A stretch of 11,356 nucleotides of DNA from Candidatus Mediterraneibacter gallistercoris (GCA_019119745.1 DWWI01000077.1:1-11356), one strand, 5' to 3'. Positions 1 to 5,242 are shown, counted from the stretch's first letter. Translations and numbers: made by a program. The notes: generated by a model from the letters alone, not told the origin.

Positions 1-962
1 GCAACGAACATTTCCACTGCCTGATTTCCTATCTTCCTTGGAATCTTCAACGTTTTCATCATACCGATCATACAGTTGACCGGATGCCGTACCGGAATGG
101 TAAGTAACTGCGTAAGGTTATTCACCGCCTCTTGATAACGTATGCAGATAAGATCCAGGTTCCTTCGGAAAGCATTTATATCTGCCTTGCCTCCGTGGGC
201 AAGCCGGATTGGATTCCCCAGATTGATCTCTCTGGAATTACTGTCGCACAATAGCATCTGATGCAAAGTTACGCTTTTTGCTCCCACATCGGATGTTGAT
301 AGACGGATGGCTGGTGCATACACTTCACGCTCCACTCCATAGGTCTTGAGTGCGTTCTGATATGTGTCTAATAGCTCCGGTTTCCCGGACAGTTCCCACA
401 TTGCAGTGGCACAGGAATGATCATACGACCCGGATTCCGGGATATATTTCGTACCCGGAAAATTCTGCTGGAGATAGAAGATTGTCTCTTTGAAAATCTG
501 TTCCATATCCAGAATTCTGTAATCAGATTCATCTCCACCATGTACCGCTGAAACTTTTCCATCCGCGAACCGGATCAGTGCCATACCCTTTGCTGTCTGT
601 AGACAGAGGTTTACGATCTTCGCATAATTTTGAGGACTCAGCCGTTTTAACGCTTCGCCCTTAATACCGGCACGCGTAAGAATGGTGTGAATCGCACAAT
701 CCCTCACCGGATAGTACCCTTTCTCTACCTTCAGCATCATCTGCGTATGTTTCATGGTGTCGTGAATGATCGCATCCGTATACGCTTCCTGCGTAAATGT
801 CTGCTGGACTTTTTCTTCCTCCAGCGGCAACAACCGCAGTTTTTTAGCCGGACGACGCATCCAATCTGATGATTGAGAACGCCGCCTCAAAAAGTTCATC
901 AGATCCCCTTCCTTCGCAAATGATCTCCAAAAATCATCTGCATACACATTTGCTTCTTTCAT
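1..962 (-). CDS. Uncharacterised mobile-element protein, partial (DUF932-like guess)
   Basis: An uninterrupted frame runs from ATG at 962 to the left edge (320 codons; the C-terminus lies outside). An AGGTGG ribosome binding site sits 9 nt before the ATG, which supports this start. No signal peptide or membrane segment is visible, and the protein looks soluble. The middle contains SDVGAKSVTLHQMLLC, followed by NLGNPIRLAHGGKADINAF. The last part, around RHPVNCMIGMMKTLKIPRK, looks like a helical tail. From memory this order resembles DUF932-type proteins found on plasmids, phages and Firmicute conjugative elements, but no defining motif proves it. The enzymatic role is unknown. It has its own promoter near 1248-1276 and a 270-nt leader with two intrinsic terminators, so its expression is probably conditional. 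The gene is less AT-rich than the integrase block, suggesting a mosaic element. Confidence 0.75.
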   Translation of the reverse strand, partial: MKEANVYADDFWRSFAKEGDLMNFLRRRSQSSDWMRRPAKKLRLLPLEEEKVQQTFTQEAYTDAIIHDTMKHTQMMLKVEKGYYPVRDCAIHTILTRAGIKGEALKRLSPQNYAKIVNLCLQTAKGMALIRFADGKVSAVHGGDESDYRILDMEQIFKETIFYLQQNFPGTKYIPESGSYDHSCATAMWELSGKPELLDTYQNALKTYGVEREVYAPAIRLSTSDVGAKSVTLHQMLLCDSNSREINLGNPIRLAHGGKADINAFRRNLDLICIRYQEAVNNLTQLLTIPVRHPVNCMIGMMKTLKIPRKIGNQAVEMFV

Positions 963-1020
963 GTTTCTTATCCACCTTTCATTTCATATATTTCATCAAC
1001 AGCAAAGCTGTTTCTGACAA

Positions 1021-1061
1021 TAAAAAAAGAATGGACCGAAACAAAGATTCTCGTCCATTCT
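1021..1061 (-). terminator. Intrinsic terminator 2 in leader
   Basis: On the minus strand, a perfect 9-bp stem (AGAATGGAC/GTCCATTCT, positions 1028-1036 and 1053-1061) is followed directly by seven Ts. It lies about 60 nt before the ATG at 962, so it would cut off that gene unless read through. Confidence 0.7.
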
Positions 1062-1083
1062 TACGATATGTGGCATTGCTGCC

Positions 1084-1129
1084 AAAACAAAAAAAGCACC
1101 ATCTGCCGAAAAGGCAATATATGGCACTT
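1084..1129 (-). terminator. Intrinsic terminator 1 in leader
   Basis: On the minus strand, a stem of about 14 bp with a 3-nt bulge closes on a TTTTC loop (3' arm 1096-1107 plus flank, 5' arm 1113-1129). It is followed by TTTTTTT (1089-1095). The 3' arm can also pair over 10 bp with 1155-1164, giving an alternative fold. Confidence 0.65.
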
Positions 1130-1247
1130 CTTACAATCATAAACAACCTATGCTCAGATGGCACACTCGGCCACCTTTCCATACTGGGGTTCTTATCTAT
1201 CCCAGAACTTCCCCTGCAGGGGTACGCATAAACATTACTATATTCGT

Positions 1248-1276
1248 ATACTAGCACAAGATATAGTATGTGTCAA
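1248..1276 (-). promoter_or_regulatory. Sigma-A promoter for the leader and the gene at 1-962
   Basis: On the minus strand, -35 TTGACA (1271-1276), a 17-nt spacer and -10 TAGTAT (1248-1253) fit a vegetative promoter. An inverted repeat, CACAAGAT/ATCTTGTG (1255-1262 and 1276-1283), covers the spacer and touches the -35, so it may be an operator. Confidence 0.65.
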
Positions 1277-1300
1277 TCTTGTGTTTTCTATATTTTGTAA

Positions 1301-1501
1301 TCATTCTACAATGTATATTTCCAATTTTCCTTTCAGATACTCACTACAGCTTATTTGATGTGCTTCTCCTGTCTGTGTTGCATCTACTTGAGCCTGCCAG
1401 TTACATTCTTCCAAATATGGACATCCCAGACAACCATTTGCTAAAGTCTTCAATAACCAATCTATTTCTTTTTCTGTTCCGATTACTTTCAAATGTTTCA
1501 C
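1301..1501 (-). CDS. Small cysteine-containing protein of unknown function
   Basis: The product is 66 residues from a GTG start at 1501. A TTG at 1492 fits the upstream AGGAAG better (8-nt spacing, against almost none for GTG) and would give 63 residues, so the start is uncertain. Counting from GTG, cysteines lie at 24, 27, 33 and 52. CxxC followed by a further Cys resembles a small zinc or metal-binding knuckle. The N-terminus (KVIGTEKEIDWLLKTL) is helix-like. Small proteins of this layout are frequent on Firmicute integrative elements, but I cannot name a family. It is transcribed away from the XRE repressor at 1675, with a short palindromic intergenic region between them, so it may be the first target of that repressor. 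No terminator is visible after it. Confidence 0.6.
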   Translation of the reverse strand: MKHLKVIGTEKEIDWLLKTLANGCLGCPYLEECNWQAQVDATQTGEAHQISCSEYLKGKLEIYIVE

Positions 1502-1567
1502 TTCCTCATGATTCTCATTTTAGGAATAGAATTCCCATCTCTGTAGAAAATAATCAATAGCTAAATT

Positions 1568-1614
1568 ATGTTTTAAAAACATATAAATACCATTATAGAT
1601 AATTTTATATCTAT
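1568..1614. promoter_or_regulatory. Palindromes between divergent genes; candidate operators
   Basis: Two palindromes lie in the very AT-rich gap between the small Cys protein and the XRE gene. They are ATAGATA-N6-TATCTAT (1595-1614, perfect 7-bp arms) and ATGTTTT-A-AAAACAT (1568-1582). A minus-strand TATAAT-like box overlaps the first, although no good -35 is present. XRE dimers usually bind such sites next to their own gene, so an operator role is plausible but inferred. Confidence 0.35.
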
Positions 1615-1674
1615 TCTATTCCGTAATTTGATGGTTGTAAATAATATAAAATGACAAATAAGAGAGGTGAACCT

Positions 1675-1992
1675 ATGAACGAAAAGTTTATTGCTGATAG
1701 AATCACAGAACTTCGGCTAAAAAAAAATGTGTCGGAATATCAAATGAGCTTGGACCTTGGTCGTAACAAGACATATATTCAATCCATAACATCTGGTCGT
1801 AATCTGCCGAAAATGAGTCATTTCTTTGATATCTGCGAATATCTTGGAGTCACTCCACTGGAATTCTTTTCAGAAGATCTACATCATGTTCCTCTCTACC
1901 AGAAGGCAAATGACCTTTTAAAGCAATTAGATGAAGATGATCTGCTTGCCGTCATATCTATCTTAAACCGACTGGTTGCAAAACACAATTAG
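1675..1992 (+). CDS. XRE-family HTH transcriptional regulator
   Basis: The product is 105 residues. ATG at 1675 follows AGAGAGGTG with 5-nt spacing and is preferred over the ATG at 1651, which lies upstream of that ribosome binding site. Residues about 5-65 form a Cro/C1-type helix-turn-helix: ITELRLKKNVSEYQMSLDLG, then a recognition helix region NKTYIQSITSGRNLP, and the typical ending ICEYLGVTPLEFF. The C-terminal 35 residues are acidic and helical, probably for dimerisation. No peptidase or sensor domain is present. It sits divergent to 1301-1501 and upstream of the excisionase and integrase, so it is probably the element's repressor of lytic or transfer functions or of its own operon. It is followed by a good terminator at 2034, so it is a single-gene unit. 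Confidence 0.88.
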   Translation: MNEKFIADRITELRLKKNVSEYQMSLDLGRNKTYIQSITSGRNLPKMSHFFDICEYLGVTPLEFFSEDLHHVPLYQKANDLLKQLDEDDLLAVISILNRLVAKHN

Positions 1993-2033
1993 ATAATAAA
2001 GAATACTCAAAAATATATATAGAATTTAGCAAC

Positions 2034-2065
2034 CTCCGGAAGCTATGCTCCCGGAGACTTTGTTT
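2034..2065 (+). terminator. Intrinsic terminator after XRE gene
   Basis: CTCCGG/CCGGAG stem (2034-2039 and 2051-2056) with an 11-nt loop that can pair further, followed by a T-rich tail (ACTTTGTTTGT). It lies 42 nt after the XRE stop codon. Confidence 0.6.
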
Positions 2066-2382
2066 GTCTCATAACTTTTTCTTATCTGCAAAATTGCTAA
2101 ACTCATTCATAAAAATCAAAATTCACAAATATCTTTATTTTTTTCCAAACTACTATTTTTTCTGGTTTCTCTTTTACAAAAGGATATGAACCGTATCCTG
2201 GTGGCACTTTGATAAATTCATACCTGCTCCGGCTGTGATAGAGGTGCTGCTGACAGTATTGCATTTTTCGCATACCTGCAGCTCAATAAATGCATAGCAT
2301 TACCTGATACGCGTTTTAGGAAGAACGTAGGAACTGGGTCGACGGCAGTACACGAATGAAAACTTTGAAATGAGGTGTTTCT
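2066..2382. other. Intergenic region before excisionase; no confident gene
   Basis: There is no ORF with a usable start and ribosome binding site. An ATG at 2186 opens only eight codons. A frame from 2216 to 2359 is open for 47 codons without ATG and reads HTCSGCDRGAADSIAFFAYL at its beginning. It may be the remnant of a degraded gene or chance. Base composition rises noticeably at 2220-2350 compared with both sides, which would fit a relic inserted in AT-rich element DNA. The last bases carry GAGGTG, the ribosome binding site of the next gene. No clear promoter was identified, although one must exist for the xis-int pair. Confidence 0.4.
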
Positions 2383-2586
2383 TTGAAGCAAAAAAATCAA
2401 GATAATTTTCAAGCCTACTCTGTACTGGAGATTTCACAAATGCTAGGAGTAGGCAAAACCAAAACAAGGGAACTTTTAGAAAGTGGTATTTTACCAGTTA
2501 CGAAAATTGGACGTCAATATTTCACTTCTCCATGTGCCATACAGGAATTTCTCAAGAACAATGTAGGAAAAGAACTGTTTTTTTAG
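2383..2586 (+). CDS. xis: Excisionase-like HTH (MerR/HTH_17 type) protein
   Basis: The product is 67 residues from a TTG start at 2383, with GAGGTG 5 nt before it. No ATG in this frame precedes the conserved domain, and an ATG at 2367 is out of frame. Residues 12-57 match the excisionase/HTH_17 pattern: YSVLEISQMLGVGKTKTREL, then LLESGILPVTKIGRQYFTS, then a closing helix with AIQEFLKN. In this family the protein bends attachment-site DNA and steers the integrase toward excision. The position, 93 nt upstream of the tyrosine recombinase and on the same strand, supports this. The symbol is functional by analogy only. Confidence 0.8.
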   Translation: MKQKNQDNFQAYSVLEISQMLGVGKTKTRELLESGILPVTKIGRQYFTSPCAIQEFLKNNVGKELFF

Positions 2587-2591
2587 GATTC

Positions 2592-2662
2592 TGCCAAAAT
2601 GATTGCCAGCGGTATTTTTCTATATTACAATAGTTCTATACCTTAGTTGGCACAGTTTTGGC
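2592..2662 (+). repeat. Interrupted inverted repeat in front of the integrase ribosome binding site
   Basis: GCCAAAA/TTTTGGC (2593-2599 and 2656-2662) and TGCCA/TGGCA (2604-2608 and 2648-2652) face each other across a 39-nt loop. The repeat ends a few bases before the integrase AGAGGAG. No T-run follows, so it is not a terminator. It may be a protein-binding site or an mRNA structure affecting integrase translation. Confidence 0.5.
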
Positions 2663-2679
2663 TCTGAGAGGAGTAAAAT

Positions 2680-3900
2680 ATGGCAACTACGACGAAAGGT
2701 ACACAACAAAAACGACGATCCAAAGGAGATGGATCCATATTTCAAAATAAGAGAGGAGGCTGGACGGCCCGATACCGGAAAAAAGGTCTACCGGATAAAG
2801 AATTCAATGCACGTACAAAAACCGAGGCAAAAAAAATGCTGGATGACTGGAAAGTGCTGGTTGCAATCGAGGATGCTGTTACTACAAACATCAAAATCAA
2901 TCACTACGCACAAAAGTATCTGTTTCGTAAGGAACTAGCGGTTGAAGCCAAGAAGTATAAACAAAGCAGCTTGGATCGTATCGAACGCACATATGAAATT
3001 CATCTGAAGGACACAGATGCTTTTAAGAAGACCTTTGCAAATTTAACTTCTGAAGATATCACAGCTACCATCCGAGCAAAAAAGGATGAACTAAGTTACT
3101 CTTCACTGAAGAAGATATATTTGTTTTGGTCAGCAATGATTCGACATGCAATTGAAACAGGAGAACTTCCAAAGAACTATGATAAAATTCTTAAAACAGT
3201 GGATGTTCCAGCAGAGGATGAACTCGAAGTTGAAACAAAAGAAATCCAGGTCATTCCTCCGGAGCATGAACGGATTATTAAAGAAATTGCTATGGAAGCC
3301 AGTCCAAACCGTAATGAGCGTTACTTGTATCGTTACGGACCAGCAATCGTATTTCTTTTAAATACTGGACTACGGGGAGGGGAATTATTAGCTCTGGGCA
3401 AGAGCAAACTGATTCCATATCAGAACCGAAGAGGAATAAAAATCAACCAAACTTTGAGCCGCGTGAAAAATCGTGAGAAAGATGCCAAGAGCAAAACAAA
3501 GTTGGTTCTGACCGCTCCCAAATATCCAAACAGCAATCGAACGATTCCTCTAAACAAGGAAGCAGAATTCGCTTTATCCTGTATGCAAGATTATTACGGA
3601 CGAAACCGTTTTTGTGATGATTTAATACTCACAACACAAAATGGCATCTCTCCAACGATTCAAAATCTAGGGAATACTTTGAAAAAGATTTGCAAGAGAG
3701 CTGGACTACCTATTTACAATCTACACGCACTTAGGCACACTTTTGCAACAAACTTAATTCACAATGCGAAGAGTATGGGAGATTTGAAAGAAGTAGCAGA
3801 ACTTTTGGGCGACAGTTATGAAGTCGTAATCAATACATATTTCCATACTGATAGCGAAAAGAAAGTGGAACTCATAGATTCATTGAATCAGGCAGCTTAA
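2680..3900 (+). CDS. int: Site-specific tyrosine recombinase (integrase)
   Basis: The product is 406 residues, normal for ICE/Tn916-type integrases. ATG at 2680 has AGAGGAG 6 nt upstream. Residues 16-60 form an AP2-like arm-binding domain (GDGSIFQNKRGGWTARYRKK). Residues about 75-165 are the SAM-like core-binding domain. Residues about 190-400 are the catalytic domain: Arg232 in TGLRGGELLAL, a Lys at 281 in the beta-hairpin region, His349 and Arg352 in HALRHTF, and the nucleophile Tyr387 in NTYFH. The usual LGH histidine is replaced: the sequence reads LLGDSYEVVINTYFH, with Asp378 at that place. There is also a small insertion before it. The enzyme should integrate and excise the element, with the xis-like protein as partner. 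It is close to the element end and its 3' end points to tRNA-Cys. Confidence 0.93.
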   Translation: MATTTKGTQQKRRSKGDGSIFQNKRGGWTARYRKKGLPDKEFNARTKTEAKKMLDDWKVLVAIEDAVTTNIKINHYAQKYLFRKELAVEAKKYKQSSLDRIERTYEIHLKDTDAFKKTFANLTSEDITATIRAKKDELSYSSLKKIYLFWSAMIRHAIETGELPKNYDKILKTVDVPAEDELEVETKEIQVIPPEHERIIKEIAMEASPNRNERYLYRYGPAIVFLLNTGLRGGELLALGKSKLIPYQNRRGIKINQTLSRVKNREKDAKSKTKLVLTAPKYPNSNRTIPLNKEAEFALSCMQDYYGRNRFCDDLILTTQNGISPTIQNLGNTLKKICKRAGLPIYNLHALRHTFATNLIHNAKSMGDLKEVAELLGDSYEVVINTYFHTDSEKKVELIDSLNQAA

Positions 3901-3906
3901 AACCTA

Positions 3907-3930
3907 CCACCTTATGAACCACCTTATGAA
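3907..3930. repeat. Two tandem 12-bp repeats (CCACCTTATGAA)
   Basis: Exact copies lie at 3907-3918 and 3919-3930, seven bases after the integrase stop codon. A 9-base match, CCACCTTAT, recurs at 4092-4100 near the tRNA terminator, so the repeats bracket the element-end region. They are candidate integrase arm-type sites. Confidence 0.7.
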
Positions 3931-3931
3931 C

Positions 3932-3971
3932 CGATTTTATACGATTTTAAACGGTTTCTAACGGTTTTTCA
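3932..3971. repeat. Four degenerate tandem 10-mers
   Basis: Units CGATTTTATA, CGATTTTAAA, CGGTTTCTAA and CGGTTTTTCA follow each other without gaps. The 10-bp period puts every CG on the same helix face, as expected for cooperative protein binding or intrinsic bending. They may be excisionase or integrase sites. Confidence 0.6.
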
Positions 3972-4123
3972 TTTACAAGTTAATAAAATGAATAGTGAGC
4001 AAGGTCGTATAGAGCATATGGCGAGAAAAAAATTTTCGTAAAAAATGAGAATCATGATATTGCACAAACATATAAATTCATAAAAAATGTGCCACCTTAT
4101 TTTTTGACAGAATACAGTAACAG

Positions 4124-4155
4124 AAAAAAATCCCGAAAACCTTGAATTTTCGGGA
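4124..4155 (-). terminator. Terminator of the tRNA cluster
   Basis: On the minus strand, a perfect 9-bp stem (TCCCGAAAA/TTTTCGGGA; 4131-4139 and 4147-4155) is followed by seven Ts (4124-4130). It lies 9 nt after the tRNA-Cys 3' end. Confidence 0.85.
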
Positions 4156-4163
4156 CTTCTAAG

Positions 4164-4235
4164 AGGCGCAGACCGGATTTGAACCGGTGAATGACGGTGT
4201 TGCAGACCGGTGCCTTACCACTTGGCTACTGCGCC
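4164..4235 (-). tRNA. tRNA-Cys (GCA)
   Basis: The 72-nt gene has acceptor arms GGCGCAG/CTGCGCC, a D-arm GCC/GGC with AAGTGGTAA loop, an anticodon loop CTGCAAC (anticodon GCA), a T-arm ACCGG/CCGGT with TTCAAAT loop, and discriminator U73, typical for cysteine. CCA is not encoded. The outermost anticodon-stem pair is a C-U mismatch. It is the last gene of the cluster. Its 3' end faces the integrase and is the most likely integration target of the element. Confidence 0.95.
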
Positions 4236-4271
4236 ATATTTAGTTATTTTGCACAATTATTAGGATTGTAG

Positions 4272-4344
4272 CTCCCCCTGTTGGACTCGAACCAACGACA
4301 CTGCGGTTAACAGCCGCATGCTCTACCGACTGAGCTAAGGAGGA
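4272..4344 (-). tRNA. tRNA-Asn (GUU)
   Basis: The 73-nt gene has acceptor arms TCCTCCT/AGGGGGA (one G-T pair), a D-arm GCTC/GAGC, an anticodon loop CTGTTAA (anticodon GTT), a T-loop TTCGAGT and discriminator G73. CCA is not encoded. It lies 36 nt upstream of tRNA-Cys and is co-transcribed with it. Confidence 0.95.
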
Positions 4345-4384
4345 ATAATATCGTAAAATATACTATAAAGCCTCCATTGTCTAT

Positions 4385-4424
4385 GGTGTTGCAGACCCAC
4401 GCCTTACCACTTGGCTACTGCGCC
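4385..4424 (-). pseudogene. Truncated tRNA-Cys: 5' half only
   Basis: On the minus strand, the first 24 nt (GGCGCAGTAGCCAAGTGGTA then AGGC) are identical to the intact tRNA-Cys at 4164-4235. After three differing bases, GGTCTGCAACACC, which includes the GCA anticodon loop, is again identical. Similarity stops there, and no T-arm or 3' acceptor strand follows before tRNA-Asn. It is the first gene-like segment behind the cluster promoter. It is probably a relic of a tRNA-Cys copy that lost its 3' half by recombination. Confidence 0.8.
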
Positions 4425-4456
4425 ATACATTTTTATTCTATTCCTGCACTCAAAAG

Positions 4457-4485
4457 ATTATACCAAACTTCTGTCTATTCGTCAA
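4457..4485 (-). promoter_or_regulatory. Strong promoter of the tRNA cluster
   Basis: On the minus strand, -35 TTGACG (4480-4485), a 17-nt spacer and a perfect -10 TATAAT (4457-4462). The predicted start is near 4450, about 26 nt before the truncated tRNA-Cys. The -35 overlaps the T-run of the PepSY gene terminator. Confidence 0.85.
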
Positions 4486-4515
4486 GAAAAAGCTGACATG
4501 TTCACACATGCCAGC
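4484..4515 (-). terminator. Terminator after the PepSY gene
   Basis: On the minus strand, a 10-bp stem (GCTGGCATGT/ACATGTCAGC, one G-T pair; 4506-4515 and 4492-4501) with a 4-nt loop is followed by TTTTTCTT. It lies 12 nt after the stop codon. Confidence 0.8.
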
Positions 4516-4526
4516 CTGTCTGCTGC

Positions 4527-5183
4527 TTAATCTCTCTCTTCGCTCCATTCCAGTACATCTCCTGTATTAGCGTCAATCTCAAAATCATACTCTACTCTCT
4601 CGTAGATAATATCCCCCTCGTATTTGTATCTTCCGTCGTCGTAATCAAGTTCAATCCTGATATCATTATCCGATGCGCCTGCTACTTTTGCCAAAGCGAT
4701 ATCGATCGCTTTCTCGCGGCTGACAGCTACATCCGTATTATTCCCATTGTTTCTGTCGTCATCCCGTCGTTCCACATCGGAGCTTATGATCTGTCCGTCA
4801 GATGCGAGAACTTCATAATCATATTCTGTCTGTCCGGCATCAAACCGTACATCATATACTTCTCTTCCGTCATCCCTGTCTCTGGAAACCTGAATTCTTG
4901 AAGCATCTGCCTCGCTGATGCCTGCTGCCTCCAGAGCCGCCTGCAGGGCTGCATCCTCTCCGATATCCTGCGTTCCAGAATTGCTGCCGGTCTGACCAGT
5001 CGTTCCGGCTGCGTTCTGGTCGTTACTCTGCACATTGTTCTCTGTTCCGCTATTCTGACCGTTCTGACTTTCCGCCATGTTTCCTGCTGCATTGTTTGTC
5101 TGTGCCGTTCCGGCATTTCCACATCCTGTAAATACTCCTGCCACCATTACTGCGATAATTGCTGCTACTGTTAATCTCTTCAT
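4527..5183 (-). CDS. Lipoprotein with two PepSY domains
   Basis: The product is 218 residues. The start is ATG at 5183 with AAGGGAG 8 nt upstream. An ATG 27 nt further up would push the signal peptide inward and is less likely. The N-terminus MKRLTVAAIIAVMVAGVFTG is followed by Cys21, giving a lipoprotein signal peptide with FTGC as the lipobox. Residues 22-75 are a flexible Gly/Asn/Gln/Ser/Thr linker. Two PepSY domains follow, at about 75-140 (ALQAALEAAGISEADASRIQ, later EYDYEVLASDGQI) and 152-215 (SREKAIDIALAKVAG, later VEYDFEIDANTGDVLEW). PepSY domains are thought to bind or inhibit proteases at the outer cell face. It lies directly behind the regulator-kinase operon and has its own promoter with regulator-like repeats, so it is probably a target and perhaps a feedback partner of that system. 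Confidence 0.88.
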   Translation of the reverse strand: MKRLTVAAIIAVMVAGVFTGCGNAGTAQTNNAAGNMAESQNGQNSGTENNVQSNDQNAAGTTGQTGSNSGTQDIGEDAALQAALEAAGISEADASRIQVSRDRDDGREVYDVRFDAGQTEYDYEVLASDGQIISSDVERRDDDRNNGNNTDVAVSREKAIDIALAKVAGASDNDIRIELDYDDGRYKYEGDIIYERVEYDFEIDANTGDVLEWSEERD

Positions 5184-5242
5184 TTTTCTTTCTCCCTTCA
5201 TATGATTCATTTATTTTTTACTTGTTTTCTTTTGTTGATACC

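Larger units (their letters stand above)
963..1241 (-). promoter_or_regulatory. Structured leader with two tandem intrinsic terminators
   Basis: This is the untranslated region between the predicted start site (about 1241) and the gene starting at 962. Reading the minus strand, it holds a CCCC-TGCA-GGGG mini-hairpin. Next come two overlapping stems, GTTCT/AGAAC and CTGGG/CCCAG, that cannot both form. Then comes a terminator at 1084-1129, a second terminator at 1021-1061, and finally the AGGTGG ribosome binding site. The 3' arm of the first terminator can pair with either of two upstream arms. I do not recognise a known riboswitch, T-box or Rfam class. It could be an attenuated leader or an independent small RNA that ends at 1084. 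A frame of about 92 codons crosses it, but it overlaps the promoter and both terminators and is not believable as a gene. Confidence 0.5.
3901..4123. other. Element-end non-coding region, probable attachment arm
   Basis: This AT-rich region between the integrase stop and the tRNA terminator has no gene. It holds two copies of CCACCTTATGAA (3907-3930), a partial third copy CCACCTTAT at 4092-4100, four degenerate 10-mers (3932-3971), and AT-rich near-repeats of TAAAAAATG (about 4038 and 4081). Such clusters next to an integrase are typical of arm-type and excisionase binding sites. The crossover core cannot be identified without the other element end. Confidence 0.5.
1..4164. mobile_element. 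Right (integrase) end of an integrated genetic element, partial
   Basis: The segment ends with an XRE repressor, an excisionase-like protein and a tyrosine recombinase whose 3' end points at a tRNA-Cys gene. This is the usual attachment-end layout of ICEs, IMEs and prophages. The part from about 1300 to 4130 is clearly AT-rich, while the chromosomal genes to the right (4500-10700) are more balanced. Short tandem repeats follow the integrase. The element continues past the left edge, so the second attachment site is not visible. The exact right boundary is inferred: the tRNA 3' end near 4164 is the best candidate. No relaxase, coupling protein, phage structural gene or cargo is in the window, so the class of element cannot be decided. 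Confidence 0.75.

Noticed and set aside
869..1231. 120-codon plus-strand frame
   Set aside because: It overlaps the supported minus-strand gene start and the structured leader, and its composition is not protein-like.
963..1241. Known riboswitch, T-box, 6S RNA or SRP RNA
   Set aside because: The conserved T-box bulge, SRP tetraloop domain and 6S long open-bubble layout were not found. I could only support generic terminators and hairpins.
979..1257. 92-codon minus-strand frame across the leader
   Set aside because: It contains the -10 box and both terminator stems, has no ribosome binding site at its ATG and gives a low-complexity, Cys/Phe-rich product. It is not a believable protein.
1270..1560. 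96-codon plus-strand hydrophobic frame
   Set aside because: It is the antisense shadow of the small Cys protein (1301-1501). Hydrophobicity arises from complementing charged codons, and no ribosome binding site is present.
2218..2412. 64-codon minus-strand frame overlapping the excisionase start
   Set aside because: It has no ribosome binding site and conflicts with the well-supported xis-like gene.
3907..3971. Short tandem repeats as a possible CRISPR array
   Set aside because: Units are only 10-12 bp, directly adjacent and without unique spacers, and no cas genes are near.
1..4164. Defence or antibiotic resistance cargo on the element
   Set aside because: All visible genes are integration and regulation genes or unknowns, and no cargo signature was seen within the window.
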